From NCBI GenBank assembly GCA_029261675.1, contig JAJDBA010000313.1, forward strand, positions 1-18,110: DNA of 18,110 nt. The letters are read 5' to 3'. The position numbers and the translations under genes were made by a program. This DNA comes from Nitrospinaceae bacterium (GTDB taxonomy: Bacteria; Nitrospinota; Nitrospinia; Nitrospinales; VA-1). Each line of letters opens with the position of its first letter. Position 1 is the stretch's first letter. Below, one piece after another: positions 1 through 7,545 of this stretch. A model generated the notes under the pieces. That model was not told the DNA's origin and searched no databases. It worked only from the letters and a program-made list of their open reading frames with translations.

Positions 1-609
1 ACTTTTACGGAAATGGAAGCGACGTTGGGGGCAGAAATATTCCGACAATACTCCTGTCTCGGTTGTCATCAGATTAAAGATGATGAAGGGAAACTAATCG
101 GGGGTCCCATCAGCACAACCCTGTATGATGCAGGTAACCGCTATACGCTTGATTGGTGGAGCCGGTTTGCAGAAAATCCGCAAGACTTCACACCGCATAG
201 TGGCGAATATCTTGCTGACATCAGCCTGCGAAAAGCCAGGCACGTAATCGGCTATGTTATGACTCTGGGTGTAAAGGATTTTAAATTTTACAAGCCTTGG
301 AAGTCGAAAGAGTTCAAGGATGCAGATCAAGACCGTGGAGCGCAGGTTTACAAAGAGTATTGTGTGCAATGTCATGGAAAAAGTGGAAAAGGGGATGGTC
401 CAGGAGCAAAAGGGCTCGACCCGAAACCCGCTGTTCATGCAGACCTACCCTTGAGTGATTACCCAGATGATTATCTCTACAACCTTGTTTATTATGGTGG
501 GAAAAGCGTTGGAAAATCACCGAATATGCCAGATTGGGGGATGACCCTGTCAAAGCAAAATCTGGCTGATGTCATCGCCTACCTACGTTCCACTTTTAAA
601 GGACAATAA
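1..609 (+). CDS. Diheme c-type cytochrome, 5'-truncated by the window edge
   Basis: Periplasmic electron-transfer protein with two covalent heme c sites. The first CXXCH motif (CLGCH) is coded at 55-69 and the second (CVQCH) at 361-375, so there are two cytochrome c domains in tandem. The frame is open to base 1. The first ATG, at 13, has no ribosome binding site and no signal peptide behind it, so the true start and export signal lie upstream, perhaps with further domains. The second domain has a typical distal methionine in PNMPDWG followed by a C-terminal helix (DVIAYLRSTF). In the first domain the usual MP distal-ligand motif is not visible; the equivalent stretch reads TPHSGEYLADISL. The gene ends before a hairpin terminator and is probably the last gene of a respiratory operon. 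The partner complex cannot be named from this fragment. Confidence 0.88.
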   Translation, partial: TFTEMEATLGAEIFRQYSCLGCHQIKDDEGKLIGGPISTTLYDAGNRYTLDWWSRFAENPQDFTPHSGEYLADISLRKARHVIGYVMTLGVKDFKFYKPWKSKEFKDADQDRGAQVYKEYCVQCHGKSGKGDGPGAKGLDPKPAVHADLPLSDYPDDYLYNLVYYGGKSVGKSPNMPDWGMTLSKQNLADVIAYLRSTFKGQ

Positions 610-621
610 ATTCCCATCACG

Positions 622-676
622 CCTTGCGTTTCTTTATGAGACGCAAGGTTGTTCTCCCCTCCTGTTTTTTATAAAA
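622..676 (+). terminator. Rho-independent-like terminator after the diheme cytochrome gene
   Basis: A perfect 8-bp stem pairs CCTTGCGT (622-629) with ACGCAAGG (641-648) around an 11-base loop. It lies 12 bases past the cytochrome stop codon. A T-rich stretch follows, but the longest T run (about 665-670) is displaced from the stem, so it is not a textbook intrinsic terminator. Confidence 0.6.
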
Positions 677-893
677 CGATATTAAGTCTATGTTTTCAAT
701 CGAAGCTAAGGTTCTAGCCTTGCTCTGCTGAGGGCAAAATAGGTTAATTAAGATTTTTTCATTTTAATTTAACTGTTATTTAATGGCGAAATCAAATGCA
801 CAGACTATATTTATGTTTAGTTGCAGAAGAAGGGAAAATTTTATTGCTGAAAAGCACGTAAAATTTTTTTGAAACTAAACGAAGGAGGTCCCG
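677..893 (+). other. AT-rich leader upstream of the receiver gene
   Basis: No coding frame on either strand looks real here. The stretch is AT-rich and contains a 7-bp hairpin (720-737, arms TTGCTCT and AGGGCAA with one G-T pair and a 4-base loop). It ends in a strong Shine-Dalgarno sequence, AGGAGGT (883-889), five bases before the ATG at 894. A TATATT hexamer at 806-811 could be a -10 element but has no convincing -35 partner. The promoter of the downstream two-component genes is expected here but could not be fixed. Confidence 0.4.
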
Positions 894-1316
894 ATGTCTT
901 TAATAGAAGATGCTTCCAGCACAAAAGGAAAAGTTTTAATTATTGATGACGAAGCGGATGTTCGAGAAGTTTTAAGATTGCATCTTGAATCAGCTAATTT
1001 CAATGTTTTAGAAGCAGAAAATGGAGAAGAGGGGATAAAGCTTATGAAATCAGGAGCGAACCTGCTTCAGGTAGGTCTTATTCTCTGTGACATACGTATG
1101 CCCAAAGTGAATGGCGTTGAAGCCATCGAATACTTAAAAGAAAATGCTCCGTCCATTCCAATTATAGTTGTCACCGGATATCCAGATTCCGAGTTGGCAG
1201 TGTCTTTATTGAAAAAAGGAGTTAAAGATTATCTGGTGAAACCTTTGGAGAAGGAAAAGTTGCTTGCAAAGGTTAAAGAAGCATTGTCAGAAGAGCAAGA
1301 GTTTGACTATGTGTGA
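894..1316 (+). CDS. Stand-alone response regulator receiver protein (CheY-like)
   Basis: Single-domain phosphoacceptor of a two-component system, 140 aa. All receiver landmarks are present: the acidic pair D18-D19 in IIDDE, phosphoacceptor D66 in CDIRMP, the switch threonine T94 in VVTGY, and the invariant lysine K116 in VKP. There is no DNA-binding or enzymatic output domain; the chain ends about 25 residues after K116 in an acidic tail. The start has an excellent Shine-Dalgarno sequence (AGGAGGT, 883-889). The sensor kinase gene starts 29 bases downstream, so the two are probably co-transcribed and the kinase is the likely phosphodonor. Because there is no output domain, the signal probably passes by protein-protein contact, or onward in a phosphorelay; the target is unknown. 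Confidence 0.93.
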   Translation: MSLIEDASSTKGKVLIIDDEADVREVLRLHLESANFNVLEAENGEEGIKLMKSGANLLQVGLILCDIRMPKVNGVEAIEYLKENAPSIPIIVVTGYPDSELAVSLLKKGVKDYLVKPLEKEKLLAKVKEALSEEQEFDYV

Positions 1317-1345
1317 AAATATGTTTCCATAAATAAGGTCCCACA

Positions 1346-3799
1346 ATGGACACTACTCAGCCAAGGCCTCTGGCTTCGTTGGGAGGCCAAATGGGAACAT
1401 TGGAATCGAAGGGCGGGAAGGCCGGATTAAAAAATAAATTGATCTGGACTATGTTGGTTGTCGGGGCGCTACCCTTGATTCTGGCTATGATCCTTTCCTA
1501 TCTTCAAGGAACAAAATCCCTCCAAGGGGTGATCGGAGCCAGTTTCAAGGCGCTAGCGTATGAAACCTCGACCAAGATTGATTTGCTTATTCAAGGCGAA
1601 ATAATCGCTCATGATCGACTTTCCTCAAATAAAGTGATTCAAAGTTCTGTTCTGAAATCGAACCAGGAGTTGCTTTTTTTGGATTCGTTGCAAAGAAAAA
1701 GGGTGCTCGCGCAAGAAAAAGCGGATTGGGAGAACCTGAAAGAGAATGCAAATCCCCTCTATTACGAAGATTCAAGTAAAGTCCTAAAAAATTTTCTCAC
1801 TAGAAAAACTCCTTCGGCATTGGCCACGCGCGCCTTGTTCGTTACTGATTCCTCTGGAGTTTTACGTGGAAGTGTCAATGGTTTTCCGGAGTTTATTACC
1901 AAAGGCAATCCCGTTACTGAAAAAATACTTAATGGGGGAAAGGGTGCGGTATTTATTGGTTCGATTTATAGCCATCCGAAATCAGAAACTCCTCTGGTTC
2001 AATTTGCCTTTCCAATACTCGGGGAAAAGGAAAAACCTATTGGAGTTTTGCATCATATTTTTGATGCCAGAGAATTATTTTCAGGATCTATTGAACCTAT
2101 TACCTTCGGAGATACAGGTCATGTAATGATGATTGATTCTAAAGGGGTGGTCATTGATTGTCCTATTCTGCCAACAGGGTTTCAGTTAACCGATCCGCAT
2201 CTGGTGCAAAGTGTGACGGGGCCTGATCCTGATTGGGTCAAAATTAAAGGTGACGGTCATGGGGGGAAAGAAGTTTCTATCATCGGCTTTTCTCCTTTAG
2301 GGCTGACCCGAAAGATAACATCGAAATCTACAGGAAACGATTGGTATACCTTTGCCTGGCAATCGTCGGATGAATTATTTGCTCCAATGAACAAGCTTTT
2401 TCTTTGGATTTCAACGGCAGGCTTAGTGTCTATTTTGTTAATTGGTGTTATGGGATCCGTAGCGGCTAAAAAAATTGTTCAACCGATTCGTCGTCTCCAA
2501 AAAGCCGCATCAAGAATAGGAAGAGGTGAAAAAGTAGGGGCACTTGAGATTAAGACGGGGGATGAAATAGAGGCGCTTGCGGATGAAGTTAACTCGATGA
2601 ATGAAATGCTTCAAAAATCCTTTTCTGGACTGGAAAATCAAGTTCGTGAAAAAACAAAAGAGGTTCGTTATTTAAAAGAATATACCGATAGCATTTTGAT
2701 GAGTGTCCCCGATGCCGTGGTGATTTTTGATTCCAATTTGAAAATAGAATATAGCAATGTTGCATTTGAAAATATTATTAATAAAGATGTTGCATTTTTA
2801 CGAGGGAAATCCATTTTGAATTTAGGTTTAGACCCTGTTGAGCCTTGGCAAACACTCTATGATGTTTTAAAAAAGGATTTAGAAAATGAGCAACCTATTT
2901 CAACTTCGACTCTCAGTGTCCAAGAAGATGACAGCCTCATTGTAGAAGACCCTCTTGCACCGAAAGAATCTCCGTCATTACAAAGTATGCAACGGACCAT
3001 AAATTTGGGCGATCAGATTTTTGCATACAAAGTTTTTGATTTGATTCTACAAGAAGGAAGAGAAAAACATACTGGATTGCTTTTAAGAGATGTTACTGAA
3101 GAAGTGGGATTGCACGATCAGTTGGCCTTAGCAGAAAAATTGTCTGGATTGGGAACTTTAACTGCTGGGATTGCCCATGAATTGAACAATCCTCTTGTTT
3201 CCATCATGGGATTTACTGAAGTTATTCTGGAGGAAAATGACCTTGATAAGATAAAGAAGTATGCCAAAAAAGTTTTTGACCGATCCAAGGATATGGCGTC
3301 GGTTATTCTAAATATGTCCGGTTATATCAGAGCTCCTTCCACAGCGGATAAAAAAGAAGTGGACATCAATGAACGCATTGATGCCGCAATTGAAATTGCC
3401 ATCCTTGCTACATACAGCGATGATATTCATCTTGAAAAAAGTTTTTCATCCCTTCCGCCTATATTTGCAAAATCGGAAGAGATTCAACAGATTTTCCTGA
3501 ATCTGCTAACAAACGCGGTTCAGGCAATGGAAGGGAAAGGGAAGTTGATTGTTTCTACGCAAGCCCAGAATGGAAGCGTAGTGGCAAAAATTAGTGATAC
3601 CGGCCCCGGTATCCCACAAAAATATCTCTCCAAAATTTATGACCCCTTCTTTACGACTAAAGAGCAAGGCAAAGGCACGGGTCTTGGTTTGAATATTGTG
3701 CACCAGTTAGTGGTGAAATACGGAGGCCATATCGATGTGATCTCGAAAATGGGAAAAGGGACTACCTTCTCAATAATGTTTCCTGCTCATCTAGTTTAA
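1346..3799 (+). CDS. Membrane sensor histidine kinase (Cache-like, HAMP, PAS, HisKA, HATPase)
   Basis: Inner-membrane sensor kinase, 817 aa. TM1 is at about residues 31-53, followed by a periplasmic region of about 300 residues whose size and position fit a double-Cache-type sensor (fold inferred, not proven). TM2 is at about 351-375, then a HAMP linker to about 425, a PAS domain at about 447-570, a HisKA helix pair, and a C-terminal HATPase. The phosphoacceptor is H611 in the H-box AHELNNPL. The N-box (FLNLLTNAVQAM, about 716-727), G1 (DTGPGIP), F-box (DPFFTTK) and G2 (GTGLGLNI) are all intact, so the kinase should be active. The H-box type resembles NtrB/NtrY-like kinases. An AAGG at 1335-1338 supports the start. 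It is probably paired with the receiver gene immediately upstream. The ligand is unknown; cytochrome genes on both sides hint at a respiratory or redox cue, but that is inference. Confidence 0.93.
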   Translation: MDTTQPRPLASLGGQMGTLESKGGKAGLKNKLIWTMLVVGALPLILAMILSYLQGTKSLQGVIGASFKALAYETSTKIDLLIQGEIIAHDRLSSNKVIQSSVLKSNQELLFLDSLQRKRVLAQEKADWENLKENANPLYYEDSSKVLKNFLTRKTPSALATRALFVTDSSGVLRGSVNGFPEFITKGNPVTEKILNGGKGAVFIGSIYSHPKSETPLVQFAFPILGEKEKPIGVLHHIFDARELFSGSIEPITFGDTGHVMMIDSKGVVIDCPILPTGFQLTDPHLVQSVTGPDPDWVKIKGDGHGGKEVSIIGFSPLGLTRKITSKSTGNDWYTFAWQSSDELFAPMNKLFLWISTAGLVSILLIGVMGSVAAKKIVQPIRRLQKAASRIGRGEKVGALEIKTGDEIEALADEVNSMNEMLQKSFSGLENQVREKTKEVRYLKEYTDSILMSVPDAVVIFDSNLKIEYSNVAFENIINKDVAFLRGKSILNLGLDPVEPWQTLYDVLKKDLENEQPISTSTLSVQEDDSLIVEDPLAPKESPSLQSMQRTINLGDQIFAYKVFDLILQEGREKHTGLLLRDVTEEVGLHDQLALAEKLSGLGTLTAGIAHELNNPLVSIMGFTEVILEENDLDKIKKYAKKVFDRSKDMASVILNMSGYIRAPSTADKKEVDINERIDAAIEIAILATYSDDIHLEKSFSSLPPIFAKSEEIQQIFLNLLTNAVQAMEGKGKLIVSTQAQNGSVVAKISDTGPGIPQKYLSKIYDPFFTTKEQGKGTGLGLNIVHQLVVKYGGHIDVISKMGKGTTFSIMFPAHLV

Positions 3800-3845
3800 A
3801 AAAAATAGCGCATTTATGGTTGAATACGGTTAAAATCCTTAGGAT

Positions 3846-4304
3846 ATGAAAATAACTGTAATTATAATTTCTATTGCGCTATGGGTTTCTGGAGCCTCGT
3901 CGGCTTTTGCTGACAAGCCGGATAAGGCTCAGTGTCCGCAAAATAGAACCACACCCGATGCACCTGAAGAATATTCGGGGTTGAAGAATCCGCTGGAAGC
4001 GACTGAAAAGCGGGTGAAAAAAGGTGAAGTTCTTTATATGGATACGGCGCAACCCATGCAATGTCTGCACTGTCACGGCGCAAGAGGTGATGGGACAGGT
4101 GAGTTGGGGTTGCAGGCTGAACCACCGGCAAGAAATTTTACTTGTTCTGAAACAATGAAAAGTGTTTCCGATGGTCAGATGTTCTGGGCGATCAAGAATG
4201 GCATTGAAGGTACGGCAATGCCAGCTTATCCTGATCTAGCCGATTGGCAGATATGGGTATTGGTTCATTACGTTCGGCAATTTGGGGAAAACAGTGCTGA
4301 TTAA
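3846..4304 (+). CDS. Secreted monoheme c-type cytochrome
   Basis: Small periplasmic electron carrier, 152 aa. A Sec signal peptide runs from MKIT to about residue 22, with a hydrophobic core and a probable cleavage after AFA. One heme site (CLHCH) is visible, then a distal methionine in GTAMPAYPDL, and a C-terminal helix (WVLVHYVRQF) typical of class I cytochrome c. The mature N-terminus has an extra cysteine (KAQCPQ) and another lies in FTCSE; neither belongs to a heme motif. The Shine-Dalgarno sequence is poor: an AGGA sits only one or two bases before the ATG. The gene lies 46 bases after the kinase gene on the same strand, so it may be read through from it. Its stop codon overlaps that of the convergent ettA gene by four bases. 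The redox partner is unknown. Confidence 0.88.
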   Translation: MKITVIIISIALWVSGASSAFADKPDKAQCPQNRTTPDAPEEYSGLKNPLEATEKRVKKGEVLYMDTAQPMQCLHCHGARGDGTGELGLQAEPPARNFTCSETMKSVSDGQMFWAIKNGIEGTAMPAYPDLADWQIWVLVHYVRQFGENSAD

Positions 4305-5974
4305 CGTATGGTGAGTTTTTTATATTTTGATCTGCGGTTCTCTTCTTTTCCTCCTAGTTCTTTCTTCCTTTTTTCCTGATACTCCTCAAAGTTTCCTTCG
4401 AACCAACGCACTTTGCTGTTCCCTTCAAATACCAGTAAATGAGTACAAATGCGATCCAGAAAGAACCGGTCATGGCTAATCACCAGAGCGCAGCCATTGA
4501 AGTCGAGAATAGCATTTTCAAGGTTTCTCAAGGTGGTGACATCAAGATCATTGGTCGGCTCATCAAGTAGAAGAACATTGCCACCACGTCTTAAGAGTTT
4601 TGCGAGATGAACTCGATTTCTCTCGCCGCCGGAGAGTTCTCCTACTTTCTTTTGTTGGTCGGGGCCTTTGAAATTGAAGCGGCCCACATACGCGCGCGAG
4701 TTGATGGTTTTACCTGCGACTTCAATATGCTCGGTTCCCCCGGTGATTTCTTCGAATACGGTATTATCTGATTCTAGGTCGTGGCGATGTTGGTCGACGT
4801 AAGAGAGCTTCACGGTGGAGCCTAACTTTAGAGTTCCTGAATCCGGTTGCTCTTCTCCCGCGATCATTTTAAAGAGAGTGGTTTTGCCTGCTCCGTTAGG
4901 CCCGATCAACCCGACGACAGCTCCCCGCGGGACCGTAAAGGTAAGATCGGAAAAGATGGGGTCACCCCCATAGCCCTTTGATAAAGATTCCACTTCAATA
5001 ACTTGTTCCCCAAGTTGCGGTCCTGGAGCAATTTGTATCTCGAGTGTGTTGTCTTCTAAATCTGTTTTCCGGGCAGATAACTTTTCATATTCATTAATAC
5101 GGCCCTTATTGTGTTTGCGGCGTGCGCCGGGAGTTTCCCGCAACCATTGTAGTTCTTTGTCGAGCCGCTTTTGTAAAGTGGAGGCCGTTTTTTCGCGGCG
5201 GCGTAAAATTTCTGTTTTCTGTTCGAGCCAGGAGGAATAGTTTCCTTCAAAGGGTTTGCCTTTTCCGCTTTCAAGCTCAAGGATCCATTTAGTGATGTTA
5301 TCCAGGAAATAACGGTCGTGGGTTGAGACGATGACGTTGCCCGGAAAATTTGCCAATGTTTCTTCGAGCCATTGCACGGTTTCTGCATCGAGATGGTTGG
5401 TGGGTTCGTCGAGTAGAAGCATGTCGGGCTTTTGCAACAATAGCTTGCATAAGGCTACACGACGCGCCTCTCCCCCTGAAAGCGTGTCAGCTTTCTGGTT
5501 GTCTTCTGGCAGAACCAAGGCATCCATGGCGATTTCGACCTGGCGGTCGAGTTCCCAACCATCAACGGCATCAATCTGATCTTGTAGTCGCCCCATCTTT
5601 TCCATGGCCTTTTCCATTTCGTCATCCGACATGGGTTCGGCCATTTTGGCGCTGACTTCATTGAACTCTTCAATCAATTTTTTGATATCGCTGAAAGCCT
5701 GCTCGACATTTTCGCGTACCGTTTTGTCATCATCCAAAACAGGTTCTTGCGGAAGGAAACCGATGGTGGAACCTTTTAGAGGCGCAGCTTGGCCTTCGAA
5801 TTCACTATCTTCACCTGCCATAATTTTGAGAAGGGTAGACTTTCCTGAGCCGTTTTCTCCAACGATGCCAATTTTTGCTCCGTGATAAAAACTGAGATTG
5901 ATTCCATTGAGAACTTCATTGCGTCCATATCTCTTTATGAGACCCTGCATGGTAAAGATGTATTCTCCGGACAT
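4301..5974 (-). CDS. ettA: ABC-F ATPase, energy-dependent translational throttle protein EttA
   Basis: Cytoplasmic ribosome-associated ATPase, 557 aa, close to the 555 aa of E. coli EttA. EttA binds the ribosomal E site and gates entry into elongation according to energy state. There are two nucleotide-binding domains: the first has Walker A GENGSGKST (39-47) and signature LSGGEARRVAL, the second has Walker A GPNGAGKTT and signature LSGGERNRVHL; both have LLLDEPTN Walker B segments. There are no membrane segments. The basic inter-domain linker (ETPGARRKHNKGRINEYEKL) is the region that contacts P-site tRNA in this family. The start is supported by AGAGGA (complement of 5978-5983) four bases ahead of the ATG. 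The methyltransferase gene ends 76 bases upstream on the same strand and may share its transcript. The stop overlaps the convergent cytochrome gene. Other ABC-F subfamilies are possible, but length and linker favour EttA. Confidence 0.93.
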   Translation of the reverse strand: MSGEYIFTMQGLIKRYGRNEVLNGINLSFYHGAKIGIVGENGSGKSTLLKIMAGEDSEFEGQAAPLKGSTIGFLPQEPVLDDDKTVRENVEQAFSDIKKLIEEFNEVSAKMAEPMSDDEMEKAMEKMGRLQDQIDAVDGWELDRQVEIAMDALVLPEDNQKADTLSGGEARRVALCKLLLQKPDMLLLDEPTNHLDAETVQWLEETLANFPGNVIVSTHDRYFLDNITKWILELESGKGKPFEGNYSSWLEQKTEILRRREKTASTLQKRLDKELQWLRETPGARRKHNKGRINEYEKLSARKTDLEDNTLEIQIAPGPQLGEQVIEVESLSKGYGGDPIFSDLTFTVPRGAVVGLIGPNGAGKTTLFKMIAGEEQPDSGTLKLGSTVKLSYVDQHRHDLESDNTVFEEITGGTEHIEVAGKTINSRAYVGRFNFKGPDQQKKVGELSGGERNRVHLAKLLRRGGNVLLLDEPTNDLDVTTLRNLENAILDFNGCALVISHDRFFLDRICTHLLVFEGNSKVRWFEGNFEEYQEKRKKELGGKEENRRSKYKKLTIR

Positions 5975-6050
5975 ATTTCCTCTTGGTTAAAGTTCCAAAT
6001 CGGTGGCATAGATTCAAGGCGGTGTTTTTTCAGTCGTCACCAAAATGCCT

Positions 6051-6701
6051 TTATATCAAATTTTGCAATAGAACGAAATCGAATTGGTTATTGTAAAGGA
6101 TTTTAAGCCTCATTTCTCGAGCCAACCACTCGAAAGTTTTGGAAGTATAAAAAACGATGTGAGTGGGGTCGCGTTTGTAATACCATTTCGAAAAACTTTC
6201 TTTGCAAGAAATTTCTTTTTCCATAGGATAAAACCGGGTCATCACAGCAAGAAAGCCTGCGGGTGAAACGCAACTTGCCGCTTGCCGAATATTTTTGATG
6301 GGATTTCTGAAATGTTCAAACGTTTCTGTTGAGATAACCAGATCAAAAGTTTTGTTTTCAGGGAAGTCTGGGAAAAAGTTCGGGTCAAAAACTTCAGTTT
6401 TGATTCCTTCTTTTTCCAGTAAGGCTTTTAAAACGGGTTCGTGTCCACAACCAAAATCCAATGCGGTTTTTATTTGCGGACAATGTTTTTTAACGAGGTT
6501 GATTTTTTTTATGAACATTTCCACATAGCCTTCACTGTCAAGGTTGTTTTCATGTGCACGGTATCGTGCTACTTCAGATTCGGCGGAGATATGGAATTCA
6601 GGTGGAACAAAAATCAATCCACATAAATTGCAAAGTTGGTATTGCCGATTTTCACCGGTCGTCAAAAAAATTGTTTTGGTATCGCAGAGCGGACAATTCA
6701 T
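6051..6701 (-). CDS. Class I SAM-dependent methyltransferase with N-terminal zinc ribbon
   Basis: Predicted S-adenosylmethionine-dependent methyltransferase, 216 aa from the preferred ATG at 6701. The N-terminus has a four-cysteine zinc-ribbon-like pair (CPLC near residue 3 and CNLC near residue 24). The Rossmann methyltransferase core follows: motif I ALDFGCGHEP, an acidic strand-2 end (EVFDPN), and motif IV-like FDLVISTETFEHF. The layout matches the broad Methyltransf_23 class, whose members act on varied small molecules; the substrate cannot be inferred. The frame can be extended to a TTG at 6758 (235 aa), but that extension overlaps the efp promoter and a 10-bp palindrome (6724-6733), so the internal ATG is preferred, although its Shine-Dalgarno sequence is weak. 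It is divergent from efp and lies just upstream of ettA on the same strand, so a role near translation is conceivable but unproven. Confidence 0.82.
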   Translation of the reverse strand: MNCPLCDTKTIFLTTGENRQYQLCNLCGLIFVPPEFHISAESEVARYRAHENNLDSEGYVEMFIKKINLVKKHCPQIKTALDFGCGHEPVLKALLEKEGIKTEVFDPNFFPDFPENKTFDLVISTETFEHFRNPIKNIRQAASCVSPAGFLAVMTRFYPMEKEISCKESFSKWYYKRDPTHIVFYTSKTFEWLAREMRLKILYNNQFDFVLLQNLI

Positions 6702-6747
6702 TATTTCAGGACTTAATGTAGAGGGTGTACACCTCTTCTGATTTCCC

Positions 6748-6775
6748 TTGATTCTCAAGGCTTGCCCTATATAAT
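6748..6775 (+). promoter_or_regulatory. Sigma-70 promoter for efp
   Basis: The -35 hexamer TTGATT (6748-6753) and a perfect -10 hexamer TATAAT (6770-6775) are separated by 16 bp. This predicts a transcript start near 6782, about 55 bases before the efp ATG. It lies in the divergent region between the methyltransferase and efp genes. No equally good promoter was found on the opposite strand. Confidence 0.7.
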
Positions 6776-6836
6776 CATAGAATTGAAATTTCGCTCATAA
6801 ATAATAATCAAACTAAATTTGTTCGTTGAGGTGCTC

Positions 6837-7409
6837 ATGGTTTCATTTGTAAATGGTAATGGGTTGCGTGTTGGTTATGTGATCAAGGTTAAAGGGGATT
6901 TGTATCGAGTGATGACAGCAGATCATCGCACGCCAGGAAAAGGAAAGGCGTCTATGCAGGCCAAACTGCGAAAGCTGAAAGACGGCTCACAGACTGAAAT
7001 TAAATTCCGTTCGGATGAATCAGTCGAACGCGCGGAAATGGAACAGATTGATATGGAATATCTTTATGAAGATCCCTCTGGTTTTTGCTTTATGAATTGC
7101 GAAACCTATGAGCAGATTTTTATGGATGATAAAATGATTGGCGATGGGAAAAAGTTTTTATTGCCGAATACCCGTGTCATCGTAGAATTTTGTGATGGTG
7201 CTGCAATTGGGCTGTCCTTTCCTGAAATGGTTGAGCTGAAGGTGGTAGATACCGAGCCCGGTTTAAAGGGTGCGACCGCTTCAGGATCAGGAAAACCAGC
7301 AACTTTAGAGACGGGCTTGGTGGTGACAGTGCCCCAGTTTATTAAAATAGGCGAGGCGATACGAGTTTCAACGACATCCGGCGAATATCTGGAACGGGTT
7401 AAATCTTAA
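6837..7409 (+). CDS. efp: Elongation factor P
   Basis: Translation factor that binds between the ribosomal P and E sites and relieves stalling at polyproline stretches. The protein is 190 aa, near the usual 185-190. It has the three-barrel EF-P layout: a KOW-like N-domain, a central domain (EYLYEDPSGFCFMNCETYEQ) and a C-terminal OB domain with the signatures VDTEPGLKG, GKPATLETG and IRVSTTSGEYLERV. The modifiable loop reads RTPGKGKA, and K35 aligns with E. coli K34, the beta-lysylation site, so a lysine-type modification is possible. The start is the ATG at 6837, preceded by GAGGT (6828-6832); an in-frame TTG at 6819 lacks such support. No EpmA, EpmB or EarP gene lies in the window. A deoxyhypusine-synthase homologue lies about 9 kb downstream. 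Confidence 0.95.
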   Translation: MVSFVNGNGLRVGYVIKVKGDLYRVMTADHRTPGKGKASMQAKLRKLKDGSQTEIKFRSDESVERAEMEQIDMEYLYEDPSGFCFMNCETYEQIFMDDKMIGDGKKFLLPNTRVIVEFCDGAAIGLSFPEMVELKVVDTEPGLKGATASGSGKPATLETGLVVTVPQFIKIGEAIRVSTTSGEYLERVKS

Positions 7410-7429
7410 GTTTGCCTCCTTATTATTAT

Positions 7430-7458
7430 TTGACTTAACCCCTGCATTTAATTAAAGT
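7430..7458 (+). promoter_or_regulatory. Candidate sigma-70 promoter for the tol operon
   Basis: TTGACT (7430-7435) is followed after 17 bp by TAAAGT (7453-7458), the former five of six and the latter four of six to consensus. It sits about 90 bases upstream of tolQ in the efp-tolQ gap. The -10 partly overlaps the AT palindrome TTTAATTAAA (7447-7456). Confidence 0.42.
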
Positions 7459-7545
7459 AAGTTGTTGAATTATTTAATTGAAAGTTAATCGATCCTTGTT
7501 GGCGCCCGCCTTTGAATCCAGCCTTCCCGCAAAGAGATACCGAGT

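Noticed and set aside
1866..2126. 86-codon plus-strand frame inside the kinase gene
   Set aside because: It overlaps the sensor region of an intact kinase frame and has no family resemblance.
6702..6758. TTG at 6758 as start of the methyltransferase
   Set aside because: The 19 added residues lack family features and their DNA contains the efp -35 element and a palindrome; ATG at 6701 starts just before the zinc ribbon.
6819..6836. TTG at 6819 as start of efp
   Set aside because: The ATG at 6837 has GAGGT at proper spacing and gives the standard EF-P N-terminus.
6924..6950. Loss of the modifiable lysine in the EF-P loop (Thr next to PGKG)
   Set aside because: Counting through the E. coli sequence shows K34 is the Lys inside PGKG, which is present here as K35; the Thr is two residues before the G of PGKG.
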